From Micromonospora sediminicola (GTDB lineage Bacteria > Actinomycetota > Actinomycetes > Mycobacteriales > Micromonosporaceae), in the NCBI RefSeq assembly GCF_900089585.1, contig NZ_FLRH01000003.1:3300501-3364500 (forward strand): a DNA stretch of 64,000 bases. Reading direction: 5' to 3'. Under the pieces are notes generated by a model. It was not told where the DNA came from. It saw only the letters and a list, made by a program, of their open reading frames with translations, and did not search any database. The number at the start of each line of letters is the position of its first letter. Position 1 is the stretch's first letter. Positions 30,765 to 37,946 of the stretch are shown here, one piece after another. Made by a program: the position numbers and the translations under genes.

Positions 30765-32390
30765 TCACTCCTGCCGGTAGGTGGCGTGGTCGAAGTCGGC
30801 GTACCCGCCGTCGCCCCCGAGGTCCTGCACCCAGAGGCCGAGGAACGCGCCGGTGAAGCCCCAGGCGGCCGGCTCGCCGTCGACGACCAGGGCGGCGTGC
30901 TCGTCGGAGAGGATCGTCGCGTCCAGGTCGACCGGCAGGTCCCGCCAGCCGTCGCCCAGGTCGTACCCGAAGCGGACCACCGGCCCGTCGAACCGCGCCC
31001 GCAGCCCGACCCGCGCGCCGTCGCCGGCGTCCACGGTGAGTTCCGGATACGCGGTCCGCCGGCCCCGGTCGCAGCTCAGCAGCTCGAGCACCCGGCGGCC
31101 GTCGTCGGCCCGGGTGAGGTAGAGGTGATGCCAGTTGGTCGTGTTGTAGTACGCGGTGACGCCGGCCAGCTGCCGGTGGTCGGCCGGGTCGAACTCGACG
31201 ACGGTCTCCAGCACGCACCGCTCGGCGCCGACCCGGCGGGCGACCAGGCTCGGCGTCTGCCGGCCCACCGGGGACTGCCCGCCGTGCAGCCGCAGGTGCG
31301 ACGGGCGCGCCGACAGGTCCAGCCAGTCCTCGCCGGCCGGGCGGCGCAGCGTCGACCAGCGGGCGGACAGCGTGGGCCCGTCGAAGTGGTCGGTGGCCGG
31401 CTCCTCCGGCCAGGGATGCGCGGGCAGGTCCGGCGCCGCGACGGTGTCGGCCGGCACGCGACCGGGCACGGTCGGCCACTGCCCGTCCGGCCAGTCGACC
31501 CGCTGGATCGCGGTCTCCCGCCCGAGGACGCAGTTGCCCAGCGGGGAGTAGGGGCGGGCCACCAGGTGGGCGAGGTACCAGTCACCCTGCTGCGTCTCGA
31601 CCAGGCACCCGTGGCCCGCCTTCTGCAGCCGCAGGTCCGGCCGGCCGGCGGAGGTGAGCAGCGGCCCCCTCGGGTCGGCCAGGTACGGGCCGAACAGGTG
31701 GCGGGAGCGGGCGACCGTGACCTGGTGCTCCCAACTGGTCCCGCCCTCGGCCGTGACCAGCCAGTACCAGCCGTCGCGCCGGTAGAGGTGCGGACCCTCG
31801 GTCAGCCCGGCCGAGGTGCCGTGGAAGATGATGCGCGCCTCGCCGACCAGCCGTCCTCGCTCGCGGTCGTAGCGCTGGATCTCGATCCCGCCGAAGCGGT
31901 CCCGGCCCGGTCGCCAGTCCGCGCTCAGGCTCAGCAGCCAGGTGCTGCCGTCGGTGTCGTGGAACAGCGCCGCGTCGAAGCCGTGCGCGTGCAGCTTCAC
32001 CGGGTCCGACCAGGGCCCGCCGATGTCCGGGGCGGTGGTCAGGTAGTTCTGCGGGTCCCAGTAGCCGCTGGCGAAGCTGGCGACGTCGCTGTAGACGAGG
32101 TGGAACAACCCGTCGTGCCAGGTCAGGTCCGGCGCCCACACCCCGTTGGAGTCCCCGCAGCCCCGCAGGTCCAGCAGCCGGCGCTCGGTGACGATCCCGC
32201 CGAGGGGACGCCAGTGCACCAGGTCGCGGGAGTGGTGGATCCCGACCCCCGGGTACCACTCGAAGGTCGAGGTGGCCAGGTAGTAGTCGTCGCCCACGCG
32301 CAGGATCGAGGGATCCGGGTGGAACCCGGTGAGGACCGGGTTGCGGATCGACCGGGTGACGGCGGGCAGGGGGGCGATCTCGGTCGACAT
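30765..32390 (-). CDS. GH43 beta-xylosidase / arabinofuranosidase-type enzyme
   Basis: The 541-residue protein has no signal peptide. The N-terminal five-bladed propeller shows the three GH43 acidic residues in context: NPVLTGFHPDPSIL (base), GVWAPDLTWHDG (pKa modulator) and SAGLTEGPHLYRRDG (acid). The C-terminal 190 residues (from about PATDHFDGPTLSARW) form the concanavalin-like GH43 C2 domain. It probably hydrolyses imported xylo-oligosaccharides inside the cell. ATG 32390 follows AGGAG with 7-nt spacing. It is divergent from a LacI regulator and shares a motif with it. Confidence 0.9.
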   Translation of the reverse strand: MSTEIAPLPAVTRSIRNPVLTGFHPDPSILRVGDDYYLATSTFEWYPGVGIHHSRDLVHWRPLGGIVTERRLLDLRGCGDSNGVWAPDLTWHDGLFHLVYSDVASFASGYWDPQNYLTTAPDIGGPWSDPVKLHAHGFDAALFHDTDGSTWLLSLSADWRPGRDRFGGIEIQRYDRERGRLVGEARIIFHGTSAGLTEGPHLYRRDGWYWLVTAEGGTSWEHQVTVARSRHLFGPYLADPRGPLLTSAGRPDLRLQKAGHGCLVETQQGDWYLAHLVARPYSPLGNCVLGRETAIQRVDWPDGQWPTVPGRVPADTVAAPDLPAHPWPEEPATDHFDGPTLSARWSTLRRPAGEDWLDLSARPSHLRLHGGQSPVGRQTPSLVARRVGAERCVLETVVEFDPADHRQLAGVTAYYNTTNWHHLYLTRADDGRRVLELLSCDRGRRTAYPELTVDAGDGARVGLRARFDGPVVRFGYDLGDGWRDLPVDLDATILSDEHAALVVDGEPAAWGFTGAFLGLWVQDLGGDGGYADFDHATYRQE

Positions 32391-32420
32391 CGGCGACTCC
32401 TCGGGCTCGGTCCACTGACG

Positions 32421-32438
32421 ACTTTCCGGAACTTCCGC
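32421..32438. promoter_or_regulatory. LacI-type operator candidate before GH43
   Basis: ACTTTCCGGAACTTCCGC contains the palindromic core TTCCGGAA 34-42 bp upstream of the GH43 ATG. The divergent LacI gene carries a related copy at its own start. Confidence 0.55.
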
Positions 32439-32560
32439 TCCGGACAGTGCGGAGTTGCGGCCCACCGTATCGGCTCTACGCGGCTGTCGGGGAGCCTTGA
32501 CCGGGGCACAGACGGGTCGTAACCTACCGGCCAATGCCGGAAACCATTCCGCTCCATCGC

Positions 32561-32575
32561 TGAAAGTTCCGGAGA
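32561..32575. promoter_or_regulatory. LacI-type operator candidate at the regulator's own start
   Basis: TGAAAGTTCCGGAGA shares AAGTTCCGGA with the complement of the GH43 site and overlaps the regulator's GGAG ribosome site, five bases before the GTG. It would give autorepression. Confidence 0.45.
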
Positions 32576-32579
32576 TCCC

Positions 32580-33587
32580 GTGTCCGACAAGGTCACCATC
32601 GCGACGATCGCACGCCTGGCCGGCGTCTCGGTGCCGACGGTCTCGCGGGTGGTCAACGGCCGCTCCGACGTCTCCCCGCAGACGCGGGAGCGGATCGAGC
32701 AGCTGCTCGCGCGGCACGGCTACCGTCGCCGTCCGCCGAGCATGCGGGCCAGCTCCGGCCTGATCGACCTGGTCTTCAACGACCTGGACAGCCCGTGGGC
32801 GGTCGAGATCATCCGGGGGGTCGAGGACGTCGCGCACGCGGCCGGCATCGGCACCGTGGTGTCCGCCATCCACCGGCGTACCTCGTCGGCGCGGCAGTGG
32901 CTGCACAACCTGCGGGTCCGCTCGACCGAGGGCGTCATCTTCGTGACCTCGACCCTGGAGGCGCCGCTGCAGGCGGAGCTGAGCCGGCTCAACCTCCCGG
33001 TCGTCATCGTCGACCCGGCCGGCGTGCCGCCGCAGGAGGCGCCGGCGATCGGCGCGACCAACTGGGTCGGCAGCCTGCGGGCCACCGAGTACCTGCTCGG
33101 TCTCGGCCACCGGCGCATCGGGTTCATCGGTGGACCGGCGCACCTGATGTGCAGCCGGGCCCGCCTGGACGGCTACCGGGCGGCCCTGGAGGCCGCCGGT
33201 CTCGGGGTGGACGACGAGCTGATCCGCCCGGGCAACTTCTACCACGAGGCCGGTTTCACCGGGGGCGAGCGGCTGCTGGCCCTGCCGGATCCGCCCACCG
33301 CGATCTTCGCCGCCAGCGACCAGATGGCCCTCGGCGCCTACGAGGCGGTACGCCGGCGCGGCCTGCGGGTGCCGGACGACGTCAGCGTGGTGGGCTTCGA
33401 CGACCTGCCGGAGGCGCGGTGGTGCTCCCCGCCGCTGACCACCGTGCGCCAACCGCTCGCCGAGATGGGGATGCTGGCCGCCCGCACGGTCCTGCGGCTG
33501 GCCCGGGGTGAGCGGACCGAGAGCCGACGGGTGGAGCTGACCACCGAGCTGGTGGTGCGTGACAGCGCCGCCCGCCCGCCCGAGTGA
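32580..33587 (+). CDS. LacI family regulator of the xylanase/GH43 genes
   Basis: The 335-residue protein starts at GTG 32580 behind GGAG. Residues 1-55 are the LacI helix-turn-helix (TIARLAGVSVPTVSRVVNGRSDVSPQTRERI), followed by a periplasmic-binding-like sensor domain with GHRRIGFIGGPAHLMCSRARLDGY near 175 and VSVVGFDDLPEARWCSPPLTTVRQPL near 260. It is divergent from GH43 and close to two GH10 genes with similar TTCCGGAA motifs, so it is the likely xylan-responsive repressor. Confidence 0.88.
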   Translation: MSDKVTIATIARLAGVSVPTVSRVVNGRSDVSPQTRERIEQLLARHGYRRRPPSMRASSGLIDLVFNDLDSPWAVEIIRGVEDVAHAAGIGTVVSAIHRRTSSARQWLHNLRVRSTEGVIFVTSTLEAPLQAELSRLNLPVVIVDPAGVPPQEAPAIGATNWVGSLRATEYLLGLGHRRIGFIGGPAHLMCSRARLDGYRAALEAAGLGVDDELIRPGNFYHEAGFTGGERLLALPDPPTAIFAASDQMALGAYEAVRRRGLRVPDDVSVVGFDDLPEARWCSPPLTTVRQPLAEMGMLAARTVLRLARGERTESRRVELTTELVVRDSAARPPE

Positions 33588-33599
33588 GCAGCGGTGGCC

Positions 33600-34580
33600 T
33601 CAGCGCAGGGGTCGGCAGGACGCCCGGACCACCAGCTCGGTGGGGAGCCGGATGTGCGTGTCGCGTTCCACGCCCGCGATCAGGTCGATCAGCAGGCGCA
33701 GCGACTCCGCGCCCATGCGTTGCAGCGGTTGCCGGATCGTCGTCAGCGGCGGGTCGACCAACGCGGACTCCGGGACGTTGTCGAAGCCGATCACCGACAG
33801 GTCGTCCGGCACGGTCAGGCCCGCGCCGCGGGCCACGTCCAGCGTCGAGATCGCCGAGAGGTCGTTGCCCGCGAAGATCGCCGTCGGCCGGTCGGGGAGC
33901 GTCAGCAGCTCGGCCGCCGTGCTCGCGGCGCTCTCGATGCGGAAGCCGCCGACGCGCACGAGCCGCTCGTCCACCGCCACCCCGGCGTCGGCCATGGCCC
34001 GGCGGAATCCGGCCTCCCGCAGCCGCGCCGACTCCAGGTCGGGGCGTCCGCTGATGTGCCCGATGCGGCGGTGGCCGAGGGAGAGCAGGTAGTTCGTGGC
34101 GAGGACGGCGCCGGCGAAGTTGTCCGAGTCGACGGTGGGCAGGCCGGACGGGCCGGTGTGCGGGTCGACGGCCACCACGTGGAAGCCGTGCTTGGTCTCC
34201 ACCACGGTCGGTGTCACGATCACCGCGCCGTCGATGAGCGTCCCGGACAGGCGGGCCAGGGACCGGCGTTCCCAGCCGATGGCCGCGCCCTCGCCGTCGC
34301 CGCTGGAGTAGGCCAGCAGTTGGTAGCCGCTGCCGGCGACCTCCCGGGACGCGCCCTTGAGCAGTTCGGTCGAGAACGGCTCGAACTCGGCGACCAGGAT
34401 GCCCAGCACGTTGGTGCGGTGGCTGCGCAGGCTCTGCGCGCCGAGGTCGGCCTCGTACCCCAGGTCGTGGATGACCTGCTGCACGCGTTCGACGGTGGCC
34501 TGGGCGACGCCGTACCTGCCATTCACAACCTTCGATACCGTTGCCACCGAGACGCCGGCGGTACGTGCCACGTCCGACAT
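33600..34580 (-). CDS. LacI family repressor of the sugar ABC/GH3 operon (BxlR-like)
   Basis: The 326-residue protein has the LacI DNA-binding start MSDVARTAGVSVATVSKVVNGRYGV and sensor-domain motifs GHRRIGHISGRPDLESARLREAGF and LSVIGFDNVPESALVDPPLTTIRQPL. ATG 34580 is chosen because GGAG lies 9 nt before it; an in-frame GTG at 34601 is possible. It is divergent from the importer/GH3 operon, the arrangement of bxlR in Streptomyces, and a LacI-type operator lies between them. Confidence 0.87.
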   Translation of the reverse strand: MSDVARTAGVSVATVSKVVNGRYGVAQATVERVQQVIHDLGYEADLGAQSLRSHRTNVLGILVAEFEPFSTELLKGASREVAGSGYQLLAYSSGDGEGAAIGWERRSLARLSGTLIDGAVIVTPTVVETKHGFHVVAVDPHTGPSGLPTVDSDNFAGAVLATNYLLSLGHRRIGHISGRPDLESARLREAGFRRAMADAGVAVDERLVRVGGFRIESAASTAAELLTLPDRPTAIFAGNDLSAISTLDVARGAGLTVPDDLSVIGFDNVPESALVDPPLTTIRQPLQRMGAESLRLLIDLIAGVERDTHIRLPTELVVRASCRPLR

Positions 34581-34648
34581 CTTGACGCGCTCCGGGAACA
34601 CCACGCCGACGATGATAGAGGGCTCGCCCGCCCGCGTCGCTACGGTTT

Positions 34649-34662
34649 CGAAAACGTTATCG
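34649..34662. promoter_or_regulatory. LacI-family operator between the regulator and the importer operon
   Basis: CGAAAACGTTATCG is a 14-bp palindrome with one mismatched pair, centred on CG in AACGTT, the classical LacI/GalR operator shape. It is immediately upstream of the -35 box of the importer promoter. Confidence 0.7.
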
Positions 34663-34669
34663 ATACCGA

Positions 34670-34697
34670 TTGACATCGAGTTACGTGGCTGTAACAC
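34670..34697 (+). promoter_or_regulatory. Promoter of the sugar importer operon
   Basis: TTGACA (34670-34675) is a consensus -35 box, followed 16 bp later by TAACAC (34692-34697) as a plausible -10. The adjacent LacI operator would block polymerase. Confidence 0.5.
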
Positions 34698-34738
34698 TCC
34701 CCGGCAGGTAACCCGACTACGTGGTCGAGGAGACATTC

Positions 34739-36049
34739 ATGGCGATGAAGCGCCGTGCGGCTGCCGTGCTGGCACTGCTTGTGACAACCGCCCTGGTCGC
34801 CACCGGATGCAACGGCGGTGGCGACGACGAGACGGACGCGGGAAGTGAGCTGTACAAGAACCCGGTGACGCTCACCTGGTGGCACAACGCCTCCCAGGAC
34901 GGCCCCGGCAAGACGTACTGGGAGAAGGTCGCCAAGGACTTCTCCGCGCTCCACCCGACCGTCAAGATCGAGATCGAGGCGATCGAGACCAACCAGCTCC
35001 AGCGCACCCGGCTGCCCGCCGCGCTGCTGAGCAACGACCCGCCGGACGTGTTCCAGGCCTGGGGCGGCGGCGAGATGCGCGAGCAGGTCGAGGCCGACTA
35101 CCTCAAGGACATCACCGACCAGGTGAAGACCGAGGTGGCCGACATCGGCAGCGCCTCGGAGATCTGGCAGGTGAACGGCAAGCAGTACGGCCTGCCGTAC
35201 CGGATGGGCATCGAGGGCGTCTGGTACAACAAGGACATGTTCGCCAAGGCGGGCATCACGGCACCGCCGGCCACCTTCGAGGAACTCAACGCCGCGGTCA
35301 CCAAGCTCAAGGCCATCAACGTGGTCCCGATCGCCCTCGGCGCCGGTGACAAGTGGCCCGCCGCGCACTGGTGGTACAACTTCGCGCTGCGCGCCTGCTC
35401 GGTCGACACGCTGAAGAAGGCCACCACCGACCGGACCTTCGACGACCCGTGCTTCGTCAAGGCCGGCCAGGACCTGAAGGCGTTCATCGACACCAAGCCG
35501 TTCCAGAACAACTTCATCGCCACGCCGGGCCAGAACGACCCGACCAGCGCCAACGGCCTGCTCGCCAACGGCAAGGCCGCGATGGAGCTGATGGGCGACT
35601 GGAACCGCGGCACCCTGGACACCGTCGCCACCGACAAGGCGGCTCTGGGCAAGTTCCTCGGCTGGTTCCCGGTGCCGGCGATCTCCGGCTCCGCCGGTGA
35701 CCCGAAGGCCGCCCTGGGCGGCGGCGACGGCTTCGCCTGCGCCAAGAACGCCCCGGCCGAGTGCGTCGAGTTCCTCAAGTACCTCGTCAGCCCCGAGGTG
35801 CAGAAGGGCTACGCCGCCACCGGCACCGGCCTGCCGGTCGCCAAGGGCGCGGCCGACGGCGTCACCGACCCGGCCCTGAAGTCGATCCTCCAGGCCACCT
35901 CCGACGCCACCTACGTGCAGCTCTGGCTCGACACCGCCTACGGCAGCACCGTCGGCAACGCGATGAACGACGCGATCGTCGCGATCTTCGCCGGCAACGG
36001 GACACCTGAGAAGGTCGTCTCGGCCATGAAGGCGGCCGCAAGCAAGTGA
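34739..36049 (+). CDS. Sugar ABC transporter substrate-binding lipoprotein (BxlE-like)
   Basis: The ATG follows GAGGAGA and gives 436 residues. A lipoprotein signal ends in the lipobox ALVATGC (cysteine near 23). The body is a family 1 extracellular solute-binding protein (VTLTWWHNASQDGPGKTYWEKVAKDF, shown in part; NDPPDVFQAWGGGEMREQV; AAMELMGDWNRG). It is first in an operon with two permeases and GH3 and its stop overlaps the next start. Xylobiose or a related oligosaccharide is the likely ligand. Confidence 0.88.
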   Translation: MAMKRRAAAVLALLVTTALVATGCNGGGDDETDAGSELYKNPVTLTWWHNASQDGPGKTYWEKVAKDFSALHPTVKIEIEAIETNQLQRTRLPAALLSNDPPDVFQAWGGGEMREQVEADYLKDITDQVKTEVADIGSASEIWQVNGKQYGLPYRMGIEGVWYNKDMFAKAGITAPPATFEELNAAVTKLKAINVVPIALGAGDKWPAAHWWYNFALRACSVDTLKKATTDRTFDDPCFVKAGQDLKAFIDTKPFQNNFIATPGQNDPTSANGLLANGKAAMELMGDWNRGTLDTVATDKAALGKFLGWFPVPAISGSAGDPKAALGGGDGFACAKNAPAECVEFLKYLVSPEVQKGYAATGTGLPVAKGAADGVTDPALKSILQATSDATYVQLWLDTAYGSTVGNAMNDAIVAIFAGNGTPEKVVSAMKAAASK

Positions 36050-37044
36050 CGTCCGCATCGCAGACCCGTATGCCCGCCGGCGGCGTGACCGCGCCGCCGG
36101 CGGGCCTCCGGCCCGGCGCACGAGCCGCCTCGCGCCGCGCCGAGACCCGCCGCAAGTGGTACGAGATCATCGGGCTGACCACGCCGGCGGTCCTCATCTA
36201 CGTGCTGTTCGTGCTGGTGCCGATGGGCTTCGCGTTCTACTACAGCCTGTTCCGCTGGCGCGGCGTCGGCCCGCCCACCGAGTACGTCGGCTTCCGCAAC
36301 TACACGCTCGCGTTCCAGGACCCGATCTTCCTCGACGCGCTGCGCAACAACGCGATCATCGTGTTCGGGTCGCTGCTCATCCAGGGGCCTGTCGCACTCG
36401 GCATCGCCCTGCTGCTCAACCGCCGCTTCCGCGGACGCTCGGCGTTCCGCCTGCTGGTCTTCGTGCCGTACGTGCTCGCCGAGGTCACCGTCGGCATCAT
36501 GTGGAAGCTGATCCTGACCGACGGCGGCACGCTCGACGCGCTGCTGCGGTCGGTCGGACTGGGCGGCTTCGTGCAGGCGTGGCTGGCCGACCTCGACGTG
36601 GTCATCTGGACCCTGCTGTTGGTCCTCACCTGGAAGTACGTCGGCTTCGCCATCATCCTCCTGCTCGCCGGCCTGTCGAACGTGCCGCCGGAGCTGAACG
36701 AGGCCGCCGAGATCGACGGCGCGAGTTGGTGGCAGATCCAGCGCCACGTCACGCTGCCGCTGCTCGGCCCCACCATCCGGATCTGGATGTTCCTGTCGAT
36801 GATCGGCTCGTTGCAGGTCTTCGACATGGTCTGGGTGACCTCCGTGCCCGCGGTGCGCTCGCTCGGCGCCTCCGCCACCATGGCCACGTACATGGTGGAC
36901 AACGGCTTCTTCGCCCGGCTGTGGGGCTACGGCAACGCGGTGGCCGTGATCCTGTTCGTCATCTCCTTCGTCGCGGCGCTGCTGTTCCAGCGGTTCCTTC
37001 TCCGCCGCGACATCGAGGGCGCCATCACCCGGAAGGGGAAGTGA
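36046..37044 (+). CDS. Sugar ABC transporter permease 1 (BxlF-like)
   Basis: The 332-residue protein has six predicted membrane segments and the inner-membrane permease EAA loop ELNEAAEIDGASWWQIQRHVTLP near 225-245. GTG 36046 overlaps the binding-protein stop (GTGA). The N-terminal 45 residues are a Pro/Arg-rich cytoplasmic extension. It should bind a shared ATPase of the MsiK type. Confidence 0.9.
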   Translation: MTSASQTRMPAGGVTAPPAGLRPGARAASRRAETRRKWYEIIGLTTPAVLIYVLFVLVPMGFAFYYSLFRWRGVGPPTEYVGFRNYTLAFQDPIFLDALRNNAIIVFGSLLIQGPVALGIALLLNRRFRGRSAFRLLVFVPYVLAEVTVGIMWKLILTDGGTLDALLRSVGLGGFVQAWLADLDVVIWTLLLVLTWKYVGFAIILLLAGLSNVPPELNEAAEIDGASWWQIQRHVTLPLLGPTIRIWMFLSMIGSLQVFDMVWVTSVPAVRSLGASATMATYMVDNGFFARLWGYGNAVAVILFVISFVAALLFQRFLLRRDIEGAITRKGK

Positions 37045-37907
37045 CAGTGGCCGTGAACTCCGTACCCGCCCCCTCCGCCGGGCGCCGGCCGGTGCAGTGG
37101 AACACGCCGCTGACGTACGCGCTGGCGCTCGCGGTCGCGGCCGTGTCGATCGCGCCCGTCGTGTACGTCGTCGTCGGCGGTTTCCGGACCACGCCGCAGA
37201 TCGTGGCCGACCCGGCCGGCCTGCCGGACCCGTGGGTCTGGGAGAACTACTCCCGGGTGCTGACCCAGAGCGACTTCTGGCGGCAGGCGTTCAACAGCGC
37301 CGTGGTCGCGCTCGGCACCACGCTCGGTGTGGTGGTGCTCGGCATGGCCGCCGCGTTCGTGCTGGCCCGGTACACGTTCCGGGGACGCGAGGCGCTCTAC
37401 ACCTTCTTCACCCTCGGCCTGCTGTTCCCGGCCGGCGCGGCGATCCTGCCGCTGTACCTCCTGCTGCGTGACCTGAACCTGATCAACTCCTACTACGCGG
37501 TGATCCTTCCGCAGGTGGCCTTCTCGCTGCCGCTCACGATCGTCATCCTGCGCCCGTTCCTGTCCGCCATCCCGCGGGAGCTGGAGGACGCGGCGGCGAT
37601 CGACGGCGCCGGGCGGCTCGGCTTCCTCTGGCGGATCGTGCTGCCGCTGTCGCGGCCCGCGGTCGTCACGGTCGGCATCCTCGCGTTCGTGGCGAGCTGG
37701 AACGCGTTCCTGCTGCCGCTGCTCGTCCTCGGCGACGTCAGCCTGCACACCCTGCCGCTGGGCGTGCAGAACTTCTCCAGCCAGTACACCACCGACACCG
37801 CGGGCGTCCTGGCGTTCACGTCGTTGGCGATGCTGCCGGCCCTGCTCTTCTTCACGCTCGCCGAGAAGCAGATCGTCGGCGGCCTGCAGGGCGCGGTCAA
37901 GGGCTGA
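37041..37907 (+). CDS. Sugar ABC transporter permease 2 (BxlG-like)
   Basis: The 288-residue protein has six membrane segments and the EAA loop ELEDAAAIDGAGRLGFLWRIVLP near 187-207. GTG 37041 overlaps the previous stop, but GTG 37047 is better spaced from AAGGGG, so the start is uncertain by two codons. No ATP-binding gene follows, as usual for actinobacterial CUT1 importers that share MsiK. Confidence 0.9.
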   Translation: MTVAVNSVPAPSAGRRPVQWNTPLTYALALAVAAVSIAPVVYVVVGGFRTTPQIVADPAGLPDPWVWENYSRVLTQSDFWRQAFNSAVVALGTTLGVVVLGMAAAFVLARYTFRGREALYTFFTLGLLFPAGAAILPLYLLLRDLNLINSYYAVILPQVAFSLPLTIVILRPFLSAIPRELEDAAAIDGAGRLGFLWRIVLPLSRPAVVTVGILAFVASWNAFLLPLLVLGDVSLHTLPLGVQNFSSQYTTDTAGVLAFTSLAMLPALLFFTLAEKQIVGGLQGAVKG

Positions 37908-37946
37908 GCGGCAGCGGTACGCGCACAACCAAGCGAAAGGCACAAC

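Noticed and set aside
30765..33452. 895-codon minus-strand reading of GH43
   Set aside because: The N-terminal 354 codons run antisense through the LacI gene; the well-spaced AGGAG supports ATG 32390.
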